Below are positions 18,550-28,926 of a DNA stretch of 64,000 nucleotides, piece by piece. The stretch spans positions 413,963-477,962 of the forward strand of contig NZ_JABSTZ010000003.1 of NCBI RefSeq assembly GCF_013283745.1, in the 5' to 3' direction. The notes under the pieces were generated by a model. The model searched no databases. It was not told the DNA's origin and worked only from the letters and a program-made list of their open reading frames with translations. This DNA comes from Aeromicrobium stalagmiti. Lineage in GTDB: Bacteria > Actinomycetota > Actinomycetes > Propionibacteriales > Nocardioidaceae. Positions within the stretch are counted from its first letter, which is position 1, and every line of letters starts with the position of its first letter. The translations under genes and the position numbers were made by a program.

Positions 18550-19128
18550 TCAGTCGGGCAGACCGAGGGCGCGCGCGGCGTCCTCGACCGTGTCCCACTT
18601 CTCGCGCTCACCACCGAGGCGGTCGGGGTGGGCCTGCTTGCGGGCCTTGCGGTAGACCCGCATGAGGTCGTCGAACGACGGGTTGCTCGGCAGCGGGTCG
18701 GAGCCCGCGATCGACTCGAGCGTCATGATCGCCCGCAGCTCGCGAGGCGTCTGGGTCTTCGTGGCGGGAGCGCTGGGCGTCGACGACGTCGTCGACGAGG
18801 ACCCCTTGGCCTTGCGCAGGTCGTACTCGCGCTTGCGCGCCGGGATCGGAACGAGGTTGGAGTCGTAGACCGGGATCTGCAGCTTCTTGCGGGCGAAGTC
18901 GTGGCCGGCCTGCGGAGACGCGACCCGGCGGCGGATCGACTCGCCGTCGTGCGCGACCAGCAGCAGGGTGGCCTGCGTGACCGAGGTCCGGGGCTCGATC
19001 CACGCCTCGACGCCGCGCCGGGACTCGGCGAAGTCGCGCAGAGCGGCGAGATCAGCGCGGCTCGCGTCGCGGTCCGAGACGGCGGCGCCGCCGGCGGTCC
19101 TGGCCTTCCGGCCCCGGAAAATTCCCAT
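18550..19128 (-). CDS. J-domain-like hypothetical protein
   Basis: The protein has 192 residues. The N-terminal half is soluble and unrecognised (about 1-105), a Ser/Thr/Pro linker follows, and the last 55 residues (DDLMRVYRKARKQAHPDRLGGEREKW onward) resemble the start of a DnaJ J-domain with an HPD motif. That would let it stimulate a DnaK-type ATPase, though the J-domain is shorter than usual. Start at 19128 (MGIFRGRK). It is divergent from lpd across 105 bp. Often annotated vaguely in actinobacteria. Confidence 0.72.
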   Translation of the reverse strand: MGIFRGRKARTAGGAAVSDRDASRADLAALRDFAESRRGVEAWIEPRTSVTQATLLLVAHDGESIRRRVASPQAGHDFARKKLQIPVYDSNLVPIPARKREYDLRKAKGSSSTTSSTPSAPATKTQTPRELRAIMTLESIAGSDPLPSNPSFDDLMRVYRKARKQAHPDRLGGEREKWDTVEDAARALGLPD

Positions 19129-19233
19129 GGGACAAGTGTGCCCGATCGTCGGGAACGGACGGGCGAACCCCGGTGGCACGAGTCTTGCCGCGAGTGACAA
19201 GATGAGAAAGCACATCTTCTTTGGGAGGAAACC

Positions 19234-20616
19234 GTGGCGGACGGCGCCGGCAACAACTTCGACATCGTGATTCTCGGCGGCGGAAGTGGCGGCTACGCCT
19301 GCGCGCTCCGCGCCGTCCAGCTCGGCAAGACGGTCGCGCTGATCGAGAAGTCCAAGCTCGGAGGCACGTGCCTCCACTGGGGCTGCATCCCGACCAAGGC
19401 CCTGCTGCACACGGCCGAGGTCGCCGACCTGGCCCGTGAGGGCAGCACCTTCGGCGTCAACTCGACGTTCGAGGGCATCGACATGACGCAGGTCAACAAG
19501 TACAAGGACGGCGTCATCGACCGTCTCTACAAGGGTCTGCAGGGCCTCATCAAGTCCGGCGGCATCACGGTCGTCGAGGGCGAGGGCAAGCTCGTCGACC
19601 CCAAGACCGTCGAGGTGGGCGGCGAGCGCTACACCGGCACCAACGTCGTCCTGGCCACCGGCTCGGTCTCCCGCACGCTCGGTCTCGAGATCGGCGGACG
19701 GGTCATCACCAGCACCGAGGCGCTGACGATGACCGAGGTGCCCGAGAAGGTCGTCATCATCGGCGGCAGCGTCATCGGCGTCGAGTTCGCATCGGTCTGG
19801 AAGTCCTTCGGGGCCGACGTCACGATCATCGAGGGCCTGCCCACGCTCGTGCCGCTGGAGGACCCGACGCTCAGCAAGGGCCTGGAGCGCGCGTTCCGCA
19901 AGCGCAAGATCAACTTCAAGACCGGCGTCAAGTTCGACTCCGTCAAGCAGACCGACGACGGCGTGACCGTGACGCTCGAGAACGGCGACACGATCGAGGC
20001 CGACCTGGTCCTGGTCGCCGTCGGCCGCGGCCCCAACTCCGCCGGCATGGGCTACGAGGAGGCCGGCATCACAGTCGACCGTGGCTGGGTGCCCACCAAC
20101 GAGCGCCTCGCGACCAACGTCGACGGCGTCTTCGCGGTCGGCGACCTCGTCCCCGGCCTGCAGCTGGCGCACCGCGGCTTCGCCCACGGCATCTTCGTCG
20201 CCGAGGAGATCGCGGGCCTGGCGCCCCAGCCGGTCGTCGACTCCGGCATCCCCCGGGTCACCTACTGCGAGCCCGAGATCGCGTCGGTCGGCATCACCGA
20301 GCCCCAGGCCAGGGAGAAGTACGGCGACGCAGGCGTCGAGACCATCGAGTACAACCTCGGCGGCAACGGCAAGTCGCAGATCCTCGCCACCGCCGGCACG
20401 GTCAAGCTCGTCCGCGAGAAGGATGGCCCGATCGTCGGCGTCCACATGATCGGTGCCCGCTTCGGTGAGCAGGTCGGCGAGGCGTCGCTGATGGTCAACT
20501 GGGAGGCCTACCCCGAGGACGTCGCGCAGTTCATCCACGCGCACCCCACCCAGAACGAAGCACTCGGTGAAGCCGCCCTGGCCCTCGCCGGCAAGCCCCT
20601 TCACTCGCACGCCTGA
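19234..20616 (+). CDS. lpd: Dihydrolipoyl dehydrogenase (E3)
   Basis: A flavoprotein of 460 residues that reoxidises dihydrolipoyl groups of 2-oxoacid dehydrogenases and of glycine cleavage. The FAD fingerprint [13 protein letters not shown], the redox disulfide [13 protein letters not shown], the NAD-binding [12 protein letters not shown] and the C-terminal HAHPTQNE catalytic His-Glu pair are all present. GTG at 19234 has GGGAGGAAA just upstream. sucB starts 13 bp after its stop, consistent with an E3-E2 operon. Confidence 0.97.
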   Translation: MADGAGNNFDIVILGGGSGGYACALRAVQLGKTVALIEKSKLGGTCLHWGCIPTKALLHTAEVADLAREGSTFGVNSTFEGIDMTQVNKYKDGVIDRLYKGLQGLIKSGGITVVEGEGKLVDPKTVEVGGERYTGTNVVLATGSVSRTLGLEIGGRVITSTEALTMTEVPEKVVIIGGSVIGVEFASVWKSFGADVTIIEGLPTLVPLEDPTLSKGLERAFRKRKINFKTGVKFDSVKQTDDGVTVTLENGDTIEADLVLVAVGRGPNSAGMGYEEAGITVDRGWVPTNERLATNVDGVFAVGDLVPGLQLAHRGFAHGIFVAEEIAGLAPQPVVDSGIPRVTYCEPEIASVGITEPQAREKYGDAGVETIEYNLGGNGKSQILATAGTVKLVREKDGPIVGVHMIGARFGEQVGEASLMVNWEAYPEDVAQFIHAHPTQNEALGEAALALAGKPLHSHA

Positions 20617-20629
20617 CCCGGAGATCATC

Positions 20630-22492
20630 ATGGCCACGTCCGTCACCCTTCCCGCTCTCGGCGAAAGCGTCACCGAGGGCACCGTCACCCAGTGGCTCAA
20701 GTCTGTCGGCGACACCGTCGCCGTCGACGAGCCCCTCCTGGAGATCTCGACCGACAAGGTCGACACCGAGATCCCCTCGCCCGTCGCGGGCGTCCTGCTC
20801 GAGATCAAGGCCGAGGAGGACGACACCGTCGAGGTCGGCGCCGTCCTCGCGATCATCGGCGAGGAGGGCGAGAGCACCGGCGGCGACGCAGCACCTGCTG
20901 CCGAGGCCCCGGCCGCCGAGGCCGCCCCGGCCGAGGCTCCCGCAGCCGAGCCCGCTCCGGCCGCCGAGCCGGAGCCCGCCGCGGTCGCCGAGGAGCGCAC
21001 CCCCGAGCCTGCGCCGAGCGCCGAGGCGCAGCACGACGCTGCCGAGACCGCTCCGGCCCCGCAGGCCGAGACCGCACCCGCGTCCGGCGGAGGCACCGAG
21101 GTGACGCTGCCCGCCCTGGGCGAGAGCGTCACCGAGGGCACCGTCACCCAGTGGCTGAAGGCCGTCGGCGACGACGTCGCCGTCGACGAGCCGCTGCTGG
21201 AGATCTCGACCGACAAGGTCGACACCGAGATCCCCTCCCCCGTGGCCGGCAAGCTGCTCGAGATCCGTGCCGACGAGGACGAGACCGTCGAGGTCGGTGC
21301 CGTCCTGGCCGTCATCGGCGCCGAGGGCGCTGCTCCGGCAGCCGCCGCTCCCGCCCCGTCGGCTCCCGCCGCCGAGGCCCAGCCCGAGGCCGCCCCCGAG
21401 CCGACCCCGGAGCCCGAGCCGACGCCTGCGCCGCAGGCCGAGCAGGCACCGCCCCCGCCGTCCCCGGCCCCCGAGCCGGTCGCTGCCCCCGAGCCCACGC
21501 CCGCACAGCCCGAGACCCAGGCAGCCCCCGAGCCGGCTCCGGCGCCCGCCGCACCGGCCGAGAGCAGCGGCGACTCCTACGTCACCCCGATCGTCCGCAA
21601 GCTCGCGAAGCAGCACGACGTCGACCTGGCCGCCCTGACCGGCACCGGTGTCGGTGGCCGCATCCGCAAGCAGGACGTCCTCGACGCGGCCGCAGCCAAG
21701 CCGGCCGAGGCAGCACCCGCCGCAGCAGCACCGGCTGCCGCCGCGGCACCTGCCGTGGAGCCGTCGGAGCTGCGCGGCAAGACCGAGAAGCTCTCGCGCC
21801 TGCGCAAGGTCATCGCCTCGCGCCTGGTGGAGTCCCTCGAGATCTCGGCCCAGCTGACGCAGGTGCACGAGGTCGACGTCACCGAGGTCGCTCGTCTGCG
21901 TGCCCGCCACAAGGACGCCTTCCTCGATCGCGAGGGCGTCAAGCTCACCTACCTGCCGTTCTTCGCCAAGGCTGCCGTCGAGGCGCTCAAGGCCTACCCG
22001 AAGCTCAACTCGGCGCTCGACCTCGAGGCCGGCACGATCACCTACCCCGCCGGTGAGCACCTCGGCATCGCGGTCGACACCGAGCGCGGCCTGATCGTCC
22101 CGACGATCAAGGACGCGGGCGACCTGTCGATCGCCGGCATCGCCCGCAAGATCGCCGACGTCGCCGAGCGCACCCGCACCAACAAGATCTCGCCCGACGA
22201 GCTCTCCGGTGCGACGTTCTCGATCACCAACCTCGGCAGCAACGGCGCCCTGTTCGACACGCCGATCATCAACCAGCCGCAGGTCGCGATCCTCGGTGTG
22301 GGCGCGGTCGTCAAGCGTCCGGTCGTCGTCACCGACGCCCACGGCAGCGACAGCATCTCGGTGCGCAGCATGGCCTACCTCGCGCTGACGTACGACCACC
22401 GCATCGTCGACGGTGCCGACGCCGGACGCTTCCTGACTGCGGTCAAGCAGCGACTCGAGGCCGGCTCGTTCGAGGCAGAGCTGGGGTCCTGA
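20630..22492 (+). CDS. sucB: Dihydrolipoyl acyltransferase E2, two lipoyl domains
   Basis: The protein has 620 residues. Two lipoyl domains each contain [14 protein letters not shown] with the lipoylated Lys (near residues 43 and 198), joined by Ala/Pro/Glu-rich linkers. An E3/E1-binding domain ([16 protein letters not shown] near 325) and a catalytic domain ending with [14 protein letters not shown] (His-Asp pair) follow. It corresponds in position to M. tuberculosis dlaT, the E2 of pyruvate dehydrogenase originally named sucB; acyl specificity cannot be read from sequence. The GGAG 7 bp upstream fits ATG 20630. Confidence 0.94.
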   Translation: MATSVTLPALGESVTEGTVTQWLKSVGDTVAVDEPLLEISTDKVDTEIPSPVAGVLLEIKAEEDDTVEVGAVLAIIGEEGESTGGDAAPAAEAPAAEAAPAEAPAAEPAPAAEPEPAAVAEERTPEPAPSAEAQHDAAETAPAPQAETAPASGGGTEVTLPALGESVTEGTVTQWLKAVGDDVAVDEPLLEISTDKVDTEIPSPVAGKLLEIRADEDETVEVGAVLAVIGAEGAAPAAAAPAPSAPAAEAQPEAAPEPTPEPEPTPAPQAEQAPPPPSPAPEPVAAPEPTPAQPETQAAPEPAPAPAAPAESSGDSYVTPIVRKLAKQHDVDLAALTGTGVGGRIRKQDVLDAAAAKPAEAAPAAAAPAAAAAPAVEPSELRGKTEKLSRLRKVIASRLVESLEISAQLTQVHEVDVTEVARLRARHKDAFLDREGVKLTYLPFFAKAAVEALKAYPKLNSALDLEAGTITYPAGEHLGIAVDTERGLIVPTIKDAGDLSIAGIARKIADVAERTRTNKISPDELSGATFSITNLGSNGALFDTPIINQPQVAILGVGAVVKRPVVVTDAHGSDSISVRSMAYLALTYDHRIVDGADAGRFLTAVKQRLEAGSFEAELGS

Positions 22493-22496
22493 TCCC

Positions 22497-23387
22497 GTGC
22501 ACGTCGTCATCGGTGGAGCATCGGGGTTCCTCGGCACGGCTCTGACCGCGCACCTGCGCGAGCGGGGCCACGAGGTCACGCGGCTCGTCCGCTCGGGGCA
22601 GCCCGGTGACGACGCGTCGGTGTGGGACCCCTCGACGGGCCGCATCGACCAGGTGCTCGTCGACCGGGCCGACGCGGTGGTCAACCTGTCGGGATCGCCG
22701 ATCTCGAAGTGGCCGCGCACCAAGGCCCGCAAGGCCGAGATCCTGGCGTCCCGGCTCACCGCCACCGCCACGCTCGCCAAGGCGGTCGCCGGCTCGTCGA
22801 CGCCGACGGTGTTCATCTCCGGGTCGGGCATGTCGTGGTACGGCACCGACCGCGGCGCCGAGCTCCTCACGGAGGCGGCCAGCGCCGGCACCGGGTTCCT
22901 CGCCGACGTCTCCCAGCAGTGGGAGGCCGCCGCGGCGCCCGCGATCGAGGCGGGTGCCCGCACGTGCTTCGTGCGCACGTCGCTCGTGCTCGACCAGGAG
23001 GGCGGGGTGCTCGCCCTGATGCTCCCCGCGTGGAAGCTCGGCGGCGGAGCCCGCCTGGGCAACGGCCGTCAGTACATGTCGCTCATCTCGCGGCACGACT
23101 GGGTCCGCGGCATCGAGCACCTGCTCGAGACCGACGGACTCTTCGGACCGTTCAACTTCGCGATGCCGGTCGCCGTCACCAACGCCGAGTTCACCGACGC
23201 GCTGGGTGACGCGGTCAACCGGCCGACGTTCCTGGCCGTCCCGGGGTTCGCGGTCAAGGCAGCCCTCGGCGGCCTCTCGGACGACCTGCTCGGATCGTTG
23301 CGCGTCGTCCCGCACGCGCTGACCGACTCCGGCTTCACCTTCAGCGAGCCCGATCTGCCCGCAGCGCTCGCCGTCGCCGTGTCGTGA
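22497..23387 (+). CDS. TIGR01777-family NAD-dependent epimerase
   Basis: A short-chain dehydrogenase/epimerase-like protein of 296 residues. It opens with the Rossmann motif VIGGASGFLGTAL and has NLSGSPIS and ISGSGMSWYG segments typical of the YfcH/SulA-like TIGR01777 family, followed by a C-terminal DUF1731-like region. Substrate unknown. GTG start 4 bp after the sucB stop. Its place between E2 and lipB matches Rv2216. Confidence 0.9.
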   Translation: MHVVIGGASGFLGTALTAHLRERGHEVTRLVRSGQPGDDASVWDPSTGRIDQVLVDRADAVVNLSGSPISKWPRTKARKAEILASRLTATATLAKAVAGSSTPTVFISGSGMSWYGTDRGAELLTEAASAGTGFLADVSQQWEAAAAPAIEAGARTCFVRTSLVLDQEGGVLALMLPAWKLGGGARLGNGRQYMSLISRHDWVRGIEHLLETDGLFGPFNFAMPVAVTNAEFTDALGDAVNRPTFLAVPGFAVKAALGGLSDDLLGSLRVVPHALTDSGFTFSEPDLPAALAVAVS

Positions 23388-23914
23388 CCCTGCCGCTGCC
23401 CGAGCCGACCGGACCCGTCACGGATCCGGCGGCACGGGTCGTCGACTACCTCGACTTCTTCCGGGCCGAGGTGCGTCGCAAGGCGACGGGCCTGCCGGCG
23501 GACCGGCTCGCAGGGGCCGCGGTGCCCTCCGGCTGGACGATCACCGAGCTCGTCGAGCACCTCGTGCACATGGAGCGACGCTGGCTGGTGTGGGGGTTCC
23601 TCGGCGAGGACGTGCCCGCGCCGCACGGCGACCGCGACGCCGACGGCCGGTGGGTCACGTCCCGGCGGCTCGACGAGGTCCTCGACGCGCTCGACGCCGG
23701 CGGACGGCGCACCCGCGAGATCGTGACCCGCCACGACCCCCACGACGTCGCCTCGCCCCACGGGAGGTTCGCCGGCGACGAAGCGCTGCCGACCCTGCTC
23801 GGCATCCTGTTCCACGTGCTGCAGGAGTATGCCCGCCACGCCGGCCACCTGGACATCGTCCGCGAGCTCGCTGACGGACTCACCGGCGAGGACGAGGTCA
23901 CGACCGAGGGCTGA
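23384..23914 (+). CDS. DinB/DUF664-family protein
   Basis: The protein has 176 residues and is predicted to be a four-helix bundle. Candidate metal-binding histidines lie in LVEHLVHMERRW (near 50) and LQEYARHAGHLD (near 150), the pattern of the DinB superfamily, which includes thiol-dependent transferases such as mycothiol S-transferases. Its GTG overlaps the preceding stop (GTGA). No DNA-damage link is implied by the name. Confidence 0.85.
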   Translation: MTLPLPEPTGPVTDPAARVVDYLDFFRAEVRRKATGLPADRLAGAAVPSGWTITELVEHLVHMERRWLVWGFLGEDVPAPHGDRDADGRWVTSRRLDEVLDALDAGGRRTREIVTRHDPHDVASPHGRFAGDEALPTLLGILFHVLQEYARHAGHLDIVRELADGLTGEDEVTTEG

Positions 23915-24341
23915 GCCCGACCGAGCCCGCCAGGCGCCAGCCCTCGGGGGTGCGCTGGAGCGTGACCCGCCGCCGTGACGGCTGGTCGCGGGGCAGCTCG
24001 GTCGAGCTGCCGTCGCGCCAGGCGACCTGCGCCGGTGCCAGGACGTCGACGACGTCGAGCGTCACGCGCGCCGGTGTCGCCCTCACGACCCGGCACGAGA
24101 GCACCCTCAGCTCGGCACCCAGCACCCGACCGCCGCGGCGGGCGTAGGTCCGGATCGTGCGGCTGTCCTGGGTGCGTGCGCTGCTGCCCGCGACGTAGAC
24201 CCGCTCGAGACGCCGTGGATCGGCGGTGGCGAAGGCAGCCGCCCGCTCGCGGTCGAGCGTCGCGAGCCGGGTGGCCCACTGGTCGTCCGGCGCGGGCGAC
24301 GCCTGCCGCAGCACCAGGATGATCACCCACAGCCAGTCCAT
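23898..24341 (-). CDS. Small hypothetical protein with N-terminal hydrophobic segment
   Basis: The protein has 147 residues. MDWLWVIILVLRQ is a short N-terminal hydrophobic stretch that may anchor or export it. The rest is Arg-rich and reads like a conserved DUF4440/SnoaL-like alpha+beta fold (WATRLATLDRERAAAFATADPRRL, later LDVVDVL and GWRLAGSV). The function is not recognised. It overlaps the convergent DinB gene by 17 bp. Confidence 0.65.
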   Translation of the reverse strand: MDWLWVIILVLRQASPAPDDQWATRLATLDRERAAAFATADPRRLERVYVAGSSARTQDSRTIRTYARRGGRVLGAELRVLSCRVVRATPARVTLDVVDVLAPAQVAWRDGSSTELPRDQPSRRRVTLQRTPEGWRLAGSVGLSPRS

Positions 24342-24422
24342 GCGACCACTGTCGTCGCCGAGGCCGCACGATGCACCCGCTCGTCCACAGGCGCCGGCGA
24401 GCTCCGGGCGTACCCTCGGGGC

Positions 24423-25355
24423 ATGCACATCGGGCAGCACGCTCCGGCCGAGCACGTTATCGCCCACGTCAGCGACACCCACGTCGGCGCCGGCACCACG
24501 GTCTACGGGCGCATCCGCGCCGCCGAGCAGCTGCGCACCGTGATGGACAGGATCGTGGAGATCGCGCCAGACGCGATCGTCTTCACCGGTGACGTCGCCG
24601 ACGCCGGGGAGTCCGCCGCGTACGAGACCGTGCGCTCCATCGTCGAGCCCGCAGCCGACCGGATCGGGGCCGAGGTCGTGTGGGTGATGGGCAACCACGA
24701 CGCGCGCGCACCGTTCGCCCGGCACCTGATGGGCGTCGAGGCCGATCCCGACGCGCCCCTCGACCACGTCACCGAGCTCGACGGCCTGCGCATCGTCGCG
24801 ATCGACACCACGATCCCCGGCTATCACGACGGGCGGCTCTCGGCCGCCCAGCTCGACTGGCTCCGCGACGTGCTCGCCAGCCCGGCTCCCCACGGGACGG
24901 TCCTCGCGATGCACCATCCGCCGATCCCGAGCCACATGCCGTTGATGACCGTGATCGAGCTGGCCGACCAGCACCAGCTCGCCGAGGCCGTCGAGGGAAC
25001 CGACGTGCGCGTGATCCTCGCCGGTCATTACCACTACTCCGCCCACAGCACGCTCGGCTCCGTGCCGGTCCACGTCGGCTCGTCCACCTGCTACGTGGTC
25101 GACACGGGAGCCGATCCACGGGGCATGCACGCGGTGGACGCCCCCGTCGCCTTCGACCTCGTCCACGTCCACGCCGACCGTGTCGTGCACAGCTCGGTGC
25201 CGGTCTCCCCCGGCGCGCTGGTGCTCGACTACCCCGTCGAGTCGCTCGACCACGTCTCGGCGATGACCGCGGAGGTCCGTCGCGAGACGTTCGCCCGGGC
25301 CTCGGCCGACATCGATGCGATCGCGCTGGTCCGCGGGGATACGCTGGGCGGGTGA
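24423..25355 (+). CDS. cpdA: Metallophosphoesterase, CpdA-like cyclic nucleotide phosphodiesterase
   Basis: A calcineurin-like phosphoesterase of 310 residues. The dimetal motifs are visible in order: [26 protein letters not shown] and GHYHYS. The sequence closely resembles Rv0805, the M. tuberculosis class III phosphodiesterase active on 2',3'- and 3',5'-cAMP. It may set cAMP levels. It overlaps lipB by 4 bp (GTGA), so the two are co-translated. Confidence 0.9.
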   Translation: MHIGQHAPAEHVIAHVSDTHVGAGTTVYGRIRAAEQLRTVMDRIVEIAPDAIVFTGDVADAGESAAYETVRSIVEPAADRIGAEVVWVMGNHDARAPFARHLMGVEADPDAPLDHVTELDGLRIVAIDTTIPGYHDGRLSAAQLDWLRDVLASPAPHGTVLAMHHPPIPSHMPLMTVIELADQHQLAEAVEGTDVRVILAGHYHYSAHSTLGSVPVHVGSSTCYVVDTGADPRGMHAVDAPVAFDLVHVHADRVVHSSVPVSPGALVLDYPVESLDHVSAMTAEVRRETFARASADIDAIALVRGDTLGG

Positions 25356-26074
25356 CGACGATCGAGATCCTCGACGACTGGTACGGCCCCTCCGCGATCG
25401 ACTTCGAGGACGCCTGGGAGATCCAGCGCACGCTGCACGCCCAGCGCGTCGCCGACGAGATCGGCGACACCGCGATGTTCCTCGAGCACCCGCCGGTCTA
25501 CACCGCCGGGCGCCGCACCGAGCCGCACGAGCGGCCGTTCGACGGGACGCCGGTCGTCGACGTCGACCGTGGCGGCAAGATCACGTTCCACGGTCCCGGT
25601 CAGCTCGTCGGCTATCCCATCGCCAAGCTGCCCTCGCACGTCCTGGTCGTCGACTACGTGCGCCGGGTCGAGGAGGCCATGATCCGCGCCGCGGCCGATC
25701 TCGGCGTGGCCACCGGCCGCGTGCCGGGCCGCTCGGGAGTGTGGATCGCCGCCTCCGCGGCCCGCGCCGAGCGCAAGGTCGGTGCGATCGGCATCCGCGT
25801 CGCCCGCGGCGTGACGATGCACGGCTTCTCGCTCAACGCCGACGTCGACCTGTCGTTCTACGAGCGCTTCGTCCCGTGCGGCATCGCCGATGCGGGCGTG
25901 ACCAGCCTGAGCGCCGAGCTGGGTCGCGACGTCACGGTGCGCGACGCCGCCGCCGCCATCGCCCCGCACCTCGCCGAGCTGCTCCAGTGGCAGCCCTACA
26001 CGCCGGCGCCCGACCTCTCCGACCTGACGGAGAAGGCGCCGCTGATCCCGGTCGGCCGCCACGCCGTGCGCTGA
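25352..26074 (+). CDS. lipB: Lipoyl(octanoyl) transferase
   Basis: The protein has 240 residues and transfers octanoate from acyl carrier protein to lipoyl domains. Signature segments are [17 protein letters not shown] near residue 75, KVGAIGIRV near 145 (catalytic Lys) and FVPCGI near 175 (catalytic Cys). GTG at 25352 is set by the coupling with cpdA. Together with LipA (4 kb away) it would lipoylate SucB and the glycine-cleavage H protein. Confidence 0.95.
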   Translation: MTTIEILDDWYGPSAIDFEDAWEIQRTLHAQRVADEIGDTAMFLEHPPVYTAGRRTEPHERPFDGTPVVDVDRGGKITFHGPGQLVGYPIAKLPSHVLVVDYVRRVEEAMIRAAADLGVATGRVPGRSGVWIAASAARAERKVGAIGIRVARGVTMHGFSLNADVDLSFYERFVPCGIADAGVTSLSAELGRDVTVRDAAAAIAPHLAELLQWQPYTPAPDLSDLTEKAPLIPVGRHAVR

Positions 26075-26091
26075 GGCTCGGTCGCCGACGG

Positions 26092-27294
26092 TCAGTCGCG
26101 CAGGCGCATCGCCTCGGTGAAGCCGATCCGCCGCTCGGTCCGCATCAGCGTGCGCCCGTAGAGGCGGGCCGCGAACCGCACCAGCAGCGCCGCCCCGACG
26201 ACGTTGACCAGCAGCGCCACCACGATCTGCCACGCCGGCACACCGCCCTCGGCCATCCGCGCCGGCATGATCATCGCCGAGACGACGGGGGCCATCGACA
26301 CGATCGTCTTGACTCCCTCGCCAGCGGTGACCGCGATCAGGTAGGGCGCGAACAGGATGATCTGGCCGGGCATCGTGGTCGAGCCGAGATCCTCCTGCCG
26401 CGACGCCAGCGAGCCGGCCACGGCCCACAGCCCTGACAGGGCGACGAATCCGAGCACGAAGAAGACGACGTAGCCCGCCGCAGCAGGTCCGATCGACGAC
26501 AGGAGCTCCGTCTCCCCCGTGGCGGCCAGCGCGACGGCCCCGGTGACGACGAGCAGCACGATCTGCGCCAGCGCGAGGACGGTGTTGCCGGCGATCTTGC
26601 CCCACAGCATCGCCCGGATGGGCACCGCCGCGGCCAGGATCTCCACGACCCGGCTCTCCTTCTCCTGCACGACGCTCTGCGCGATCGTCATGCCGAAGGT
26701 CACGGCGGTGATGTAGAACAGCAGGACGAAGACGAACGCCGTGAGCTGGCGCGCTCCGGAGTCCTCCGCGTCCGGGTCGAGCAGCCGCTCCGAGACCGTG
26801 GCCCCGGCCTGCAGCTCGGCCAGGTCGACGCCTTGTTCCTGGGCGTTGCTCTCGAGCGCGGACGTCGCCGCCACGCTCGACAGGGCCGCCGACAGCGAGG
26901 AGTCGACCTTGTCGTCGCCGACGACCTCGTAGCCGTCGTCGGAGGCCACCAGCACGGCGTCGACGTCGCCGTCCCTGACGGCCTGCTCGGCCGCCGCGAC
27001 GGAGTCGAACGTCCGTGGCTTCGCGGACGACCCGTCGTCGGTGCGGTCGACCACGTCGGACGCCGCCGTGACCACGCCGGCGGCCTGCTGGTCGACGACG
27101 CCGACCGTGTAGTCCGTCGGTCGTCCGCCCAGGATCGACGTCAGCACGACAGTCGCGACGATGCCGACGACCATGGCCAGCAGGCTGTAGCGGAAGGCCT
27201 TTTCGTGGACGCGGGTCGTGATCTCGCGCTCGGCGACGACGCGCCAGGCACCACGGACGGCGGTGTCGCTGGGCTCGCGGGTGAGGGTGCTCAT
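26092..27294 (-). CDS. ABC exporter permease (NatB/ABC-2 type)
   Basis: The protein has 400 residues. It has one N-terminal membrane helix near residue 40, a large extracytoplasmic region up to about 165, then five more helices. This layout matches the NatB-like ABC-2 permeases for Na+, lipids or peptides. It overlaps the ATPase gene by 4 bp. With the upstream two-component genes it forms an operon of the HK-RR-ATPase-permease type, often induced by membrane-active compounds. Substrate unknown. Confidence 0.88.
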   Translation of the reverse strand: MSTLTREPSDTAVRGAWRVVAEREITTRVHEKAFRYSLLAMVVGIVATVVLTSILGGRPTDYTVGVVDQQAAGVVTAASDVVDRTDDGSSAKPRTFDSVAAAEQAVRDGDVDAVLVASDDGYEVVGDDKVDSSLSAALSSVAATSALESNAQEQGVDLAELQAGATVSERLLDPDAEDSGARQLTAFVFVLLFYITAVTFGMTIAQSVVQEKESRVVEILAAAVPIRAMLWGKIAGNTVLALAQIVLLVVTGAVALAATGETELLSSIGPAAAGYVVFFVLGFVALSGLWAVAGSLASRQEDLGSTTMPGQIILFAPYLIAVTAGEGVKTIVSMAPVVSAMIMPARMAEGGVPAWQIVVALLVNVVGAALLVRFAARLYGRTLMRTERRIGFTEAMRLRD

Positions 27295-28169
27295 CGGATG
27301 GCCTCCCGGAAGATCGTGGACAAGGGTTGACGGACGGGGCTGAACTCGACCACCGGACCGCGCGACACGACCGCAGCCAGCAGGTCGGACGCCGTCGTGC
27401 CGTCGAGGTCGACGAGCGCCGTCGGTCCGTCGATGTCGCGCACGCGGATGCCTCGCAGGTCACGGATCCATGCGGCGTCGCCGGTCTCGAGGCGGATGCG
27501 GAAGCGGTCAGGTCCCGTGCCCCGGAGGTCGTCGACGGCCCCGGCCGCGACGACCCGCCCCTGGGAGAGGATGACCAGGTCGTCGCACAGTCGCTCGACC
27601 AGGTCGAGCTGGTGGCTCGAGAACAGCAGCGGCTTGTCGCCCGCCTCCTTGGCGAGCAGTGCCGCCATCGCATCGACCGCGACGGGGTCGAGCCCGCTGA
27701 ACGGCTCGTCCAGCACCAGGGCCTCCGGGCGGTGGATCAGCGCTGCGGCGATCTGCACGCGCTGCTGGTTGCCGAGCGACAACGTGTCGAGCACGTCGCC
27801 TGCCCGGTCGCCGAGGTCGAAGTGGTCGAGCAGCTCGTGGGCGCGGCGGGTCGCCTCCGCCTTCTCGAGGCCGTGGAGCCGGGCGAGGAACACCAGCTGG
27901 TCGGCGATCTTCATCCGCGGATAGAGGCCGCGCTCCTCGGGCATGTAGCCGAAGCGACGGCGCTGCGCCGTCGAGATCGGCAGGCCGTCCCACCGGACCT
28001 CGCCCGACGTCGGGGACAGCACGCCGAGGATCATCCGCATCGTGGTGGTCTTGCCCGCGCCGTTCGCCCCGACGAAGCCGGTCATCCGACCGGGCTTGAC
28101 GGTGAAGGAGACGTCATCGACGACGAGCGAGTCGCCGTACGCCCTGCTGAGGTGGGAGATGTCCAACAT
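27291..28169 (-). CDS. ABC exporter ATP-binding protein
   Basis: The protein has 292 residues. Walker A GANGAGKTT near residue 38, signature LSLGNQQRV near 130 and Walker B LVLDEPFSGLD near 155 are intact, followed by the H-loop SSHQLD. A C-terminal extension of about 80 residues (DUF4162-like) is typical of drug or NatA-type ATPases. ATG at 28169 is chosen because Walker A then sits at the usual distance. It pairs with the permease next door. Confidence 0.93.
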   Translation of the reverse strand: MLDISHLSRAYGDSLVVDDVSFTVKPGRMTGFVGANGAGKTTTMRMILGVLSPTSGEVRWDGLPISTAQRRRFGYMPEERGLYPRMKIADQLVFLARLHGLEKAEATRRAHELLDHFDLGDRAGDVLDTLSLGNQQRVQIAAALIHRPEALVLDEPFSGLDPVAVDAMAALLAKEAGDKPLLFSSHQLDLVERLCDDLVILSQGRVVAAGAVDDLRGTGPDRFRIRLETGDAAWIRDLRGIRVRDIDGPTALVDLDGTTASDLLAAVVSRGPVVEFSPVRQPLSTIFREAIR

Positions 28170-28250
28170 GGGACCCACGCTATGAACCGGGCCGCTGCGG
28201 CGCATCGGCCGCGAGGATGAGTCCGTGCTCATCCCTTCGGTGGAGGCTCC

Positions 28251-28922
28251 TCAGTCGCTGGATGCGTCCATCAGACCCGACTCGTGCGCGACGATGACGG
28301 CCTGCACCCGGTCGCGCACCTCGAGCTTGGTCAGCACCCGCGACACGTGCGACTTCACCGTCGCCTCGCTCACGAACAGCTCACCGGCGATCTCGCTGTT
28401 GCTGAGCCCGCGTCCCATCGCGACGAGCACTCCGTGCTCCCGGTCGGTCAGCTCGTCGAGGCCCGACGGCCGAGGACCGCGCTCGCGCTCCGTCGAACGG
28501 GCGATGACCCGCTGGGTCACCTGCGGAGCCAGCAGCGAGTGTCCTTGGGCGACGACCCGGATCGCGGAGACGAGGTCCTCCGGCGGGCAGTTCTTGAGCA
28601 TGAAGCCGCTGGCCCCGGCCTGCAGCGCCGCGAAGAGGTAGTCGTCGTCGTCGAACGTCGTGAGGATCAGGACCCGGCACCCCGGCACGTGCTCGACGAC
28701 CTGACGGGTCGCCTCGATGCCGTCCATGTGCGGCATCTGCACATCCATGAGGACGACGTCGGGTGACAGCGCACGAGCCCGGGCCACGGCATCGACCCCG
28801 TCCGACGACTCTCCCACGACCTCGAGATCGTCCTCGGCGCCCAGGATCATGCCAAAGCCCGTCCGCACGAGCTCCTGGTCGTCCGCCACCAGCACCCGGA
28901 TCGTCTGCTCCACCGCACTCAT
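28251..28922 (-). CDS. NarL/LuxR-family response regulator
   Basis: The protein has 223 residues. The receiver has the phospho-acceptor Asp in VVLMDVQMP near residue 58 and Lys near 110 (LKNCPPEDL). The C-terminal LuxR-type HTH lies over about 150-215 (LTDREHGVLVAMGRGLSNSEIAGELFVSEATVKSHV). It starts 4 bp after the kinase stop, and the ABC exporter follows 81 bp later, a gap long enough for its own promoter. Likely activator of the exporter genes. Confidence 0.94.
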   Translation of the reverse strand: MSAVEQTIRVLVADDQELVRTGFGMILGAEDDLEVVGESSDGVDAVARARALSPDVVLMDVQMPHMDGIEATRQVVEHVPGCRVLILTTFDDDDYLFAALQAGASGFMLKNCPPEDLVSAIRVVAQGHSLLAPQVTQRVIARSTERERGPRPSGLDELTDREHGVLVAMGRGLSNSEIAGELFVSEATVKSHVSRVLTKLEVRDRVQAVIVAHESGLMDASSD

Positions 28923-28926
28923 CCCC

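Noticed and set aside
18550..21498. Long minus-strand open frame reading Ala/Gly/Ser-rich protein
   Set aside because: It is antisense to lpd and the Ala/Pro-rich linkers of sucB; only the last 193 codons (18550-19128) form a real gene.
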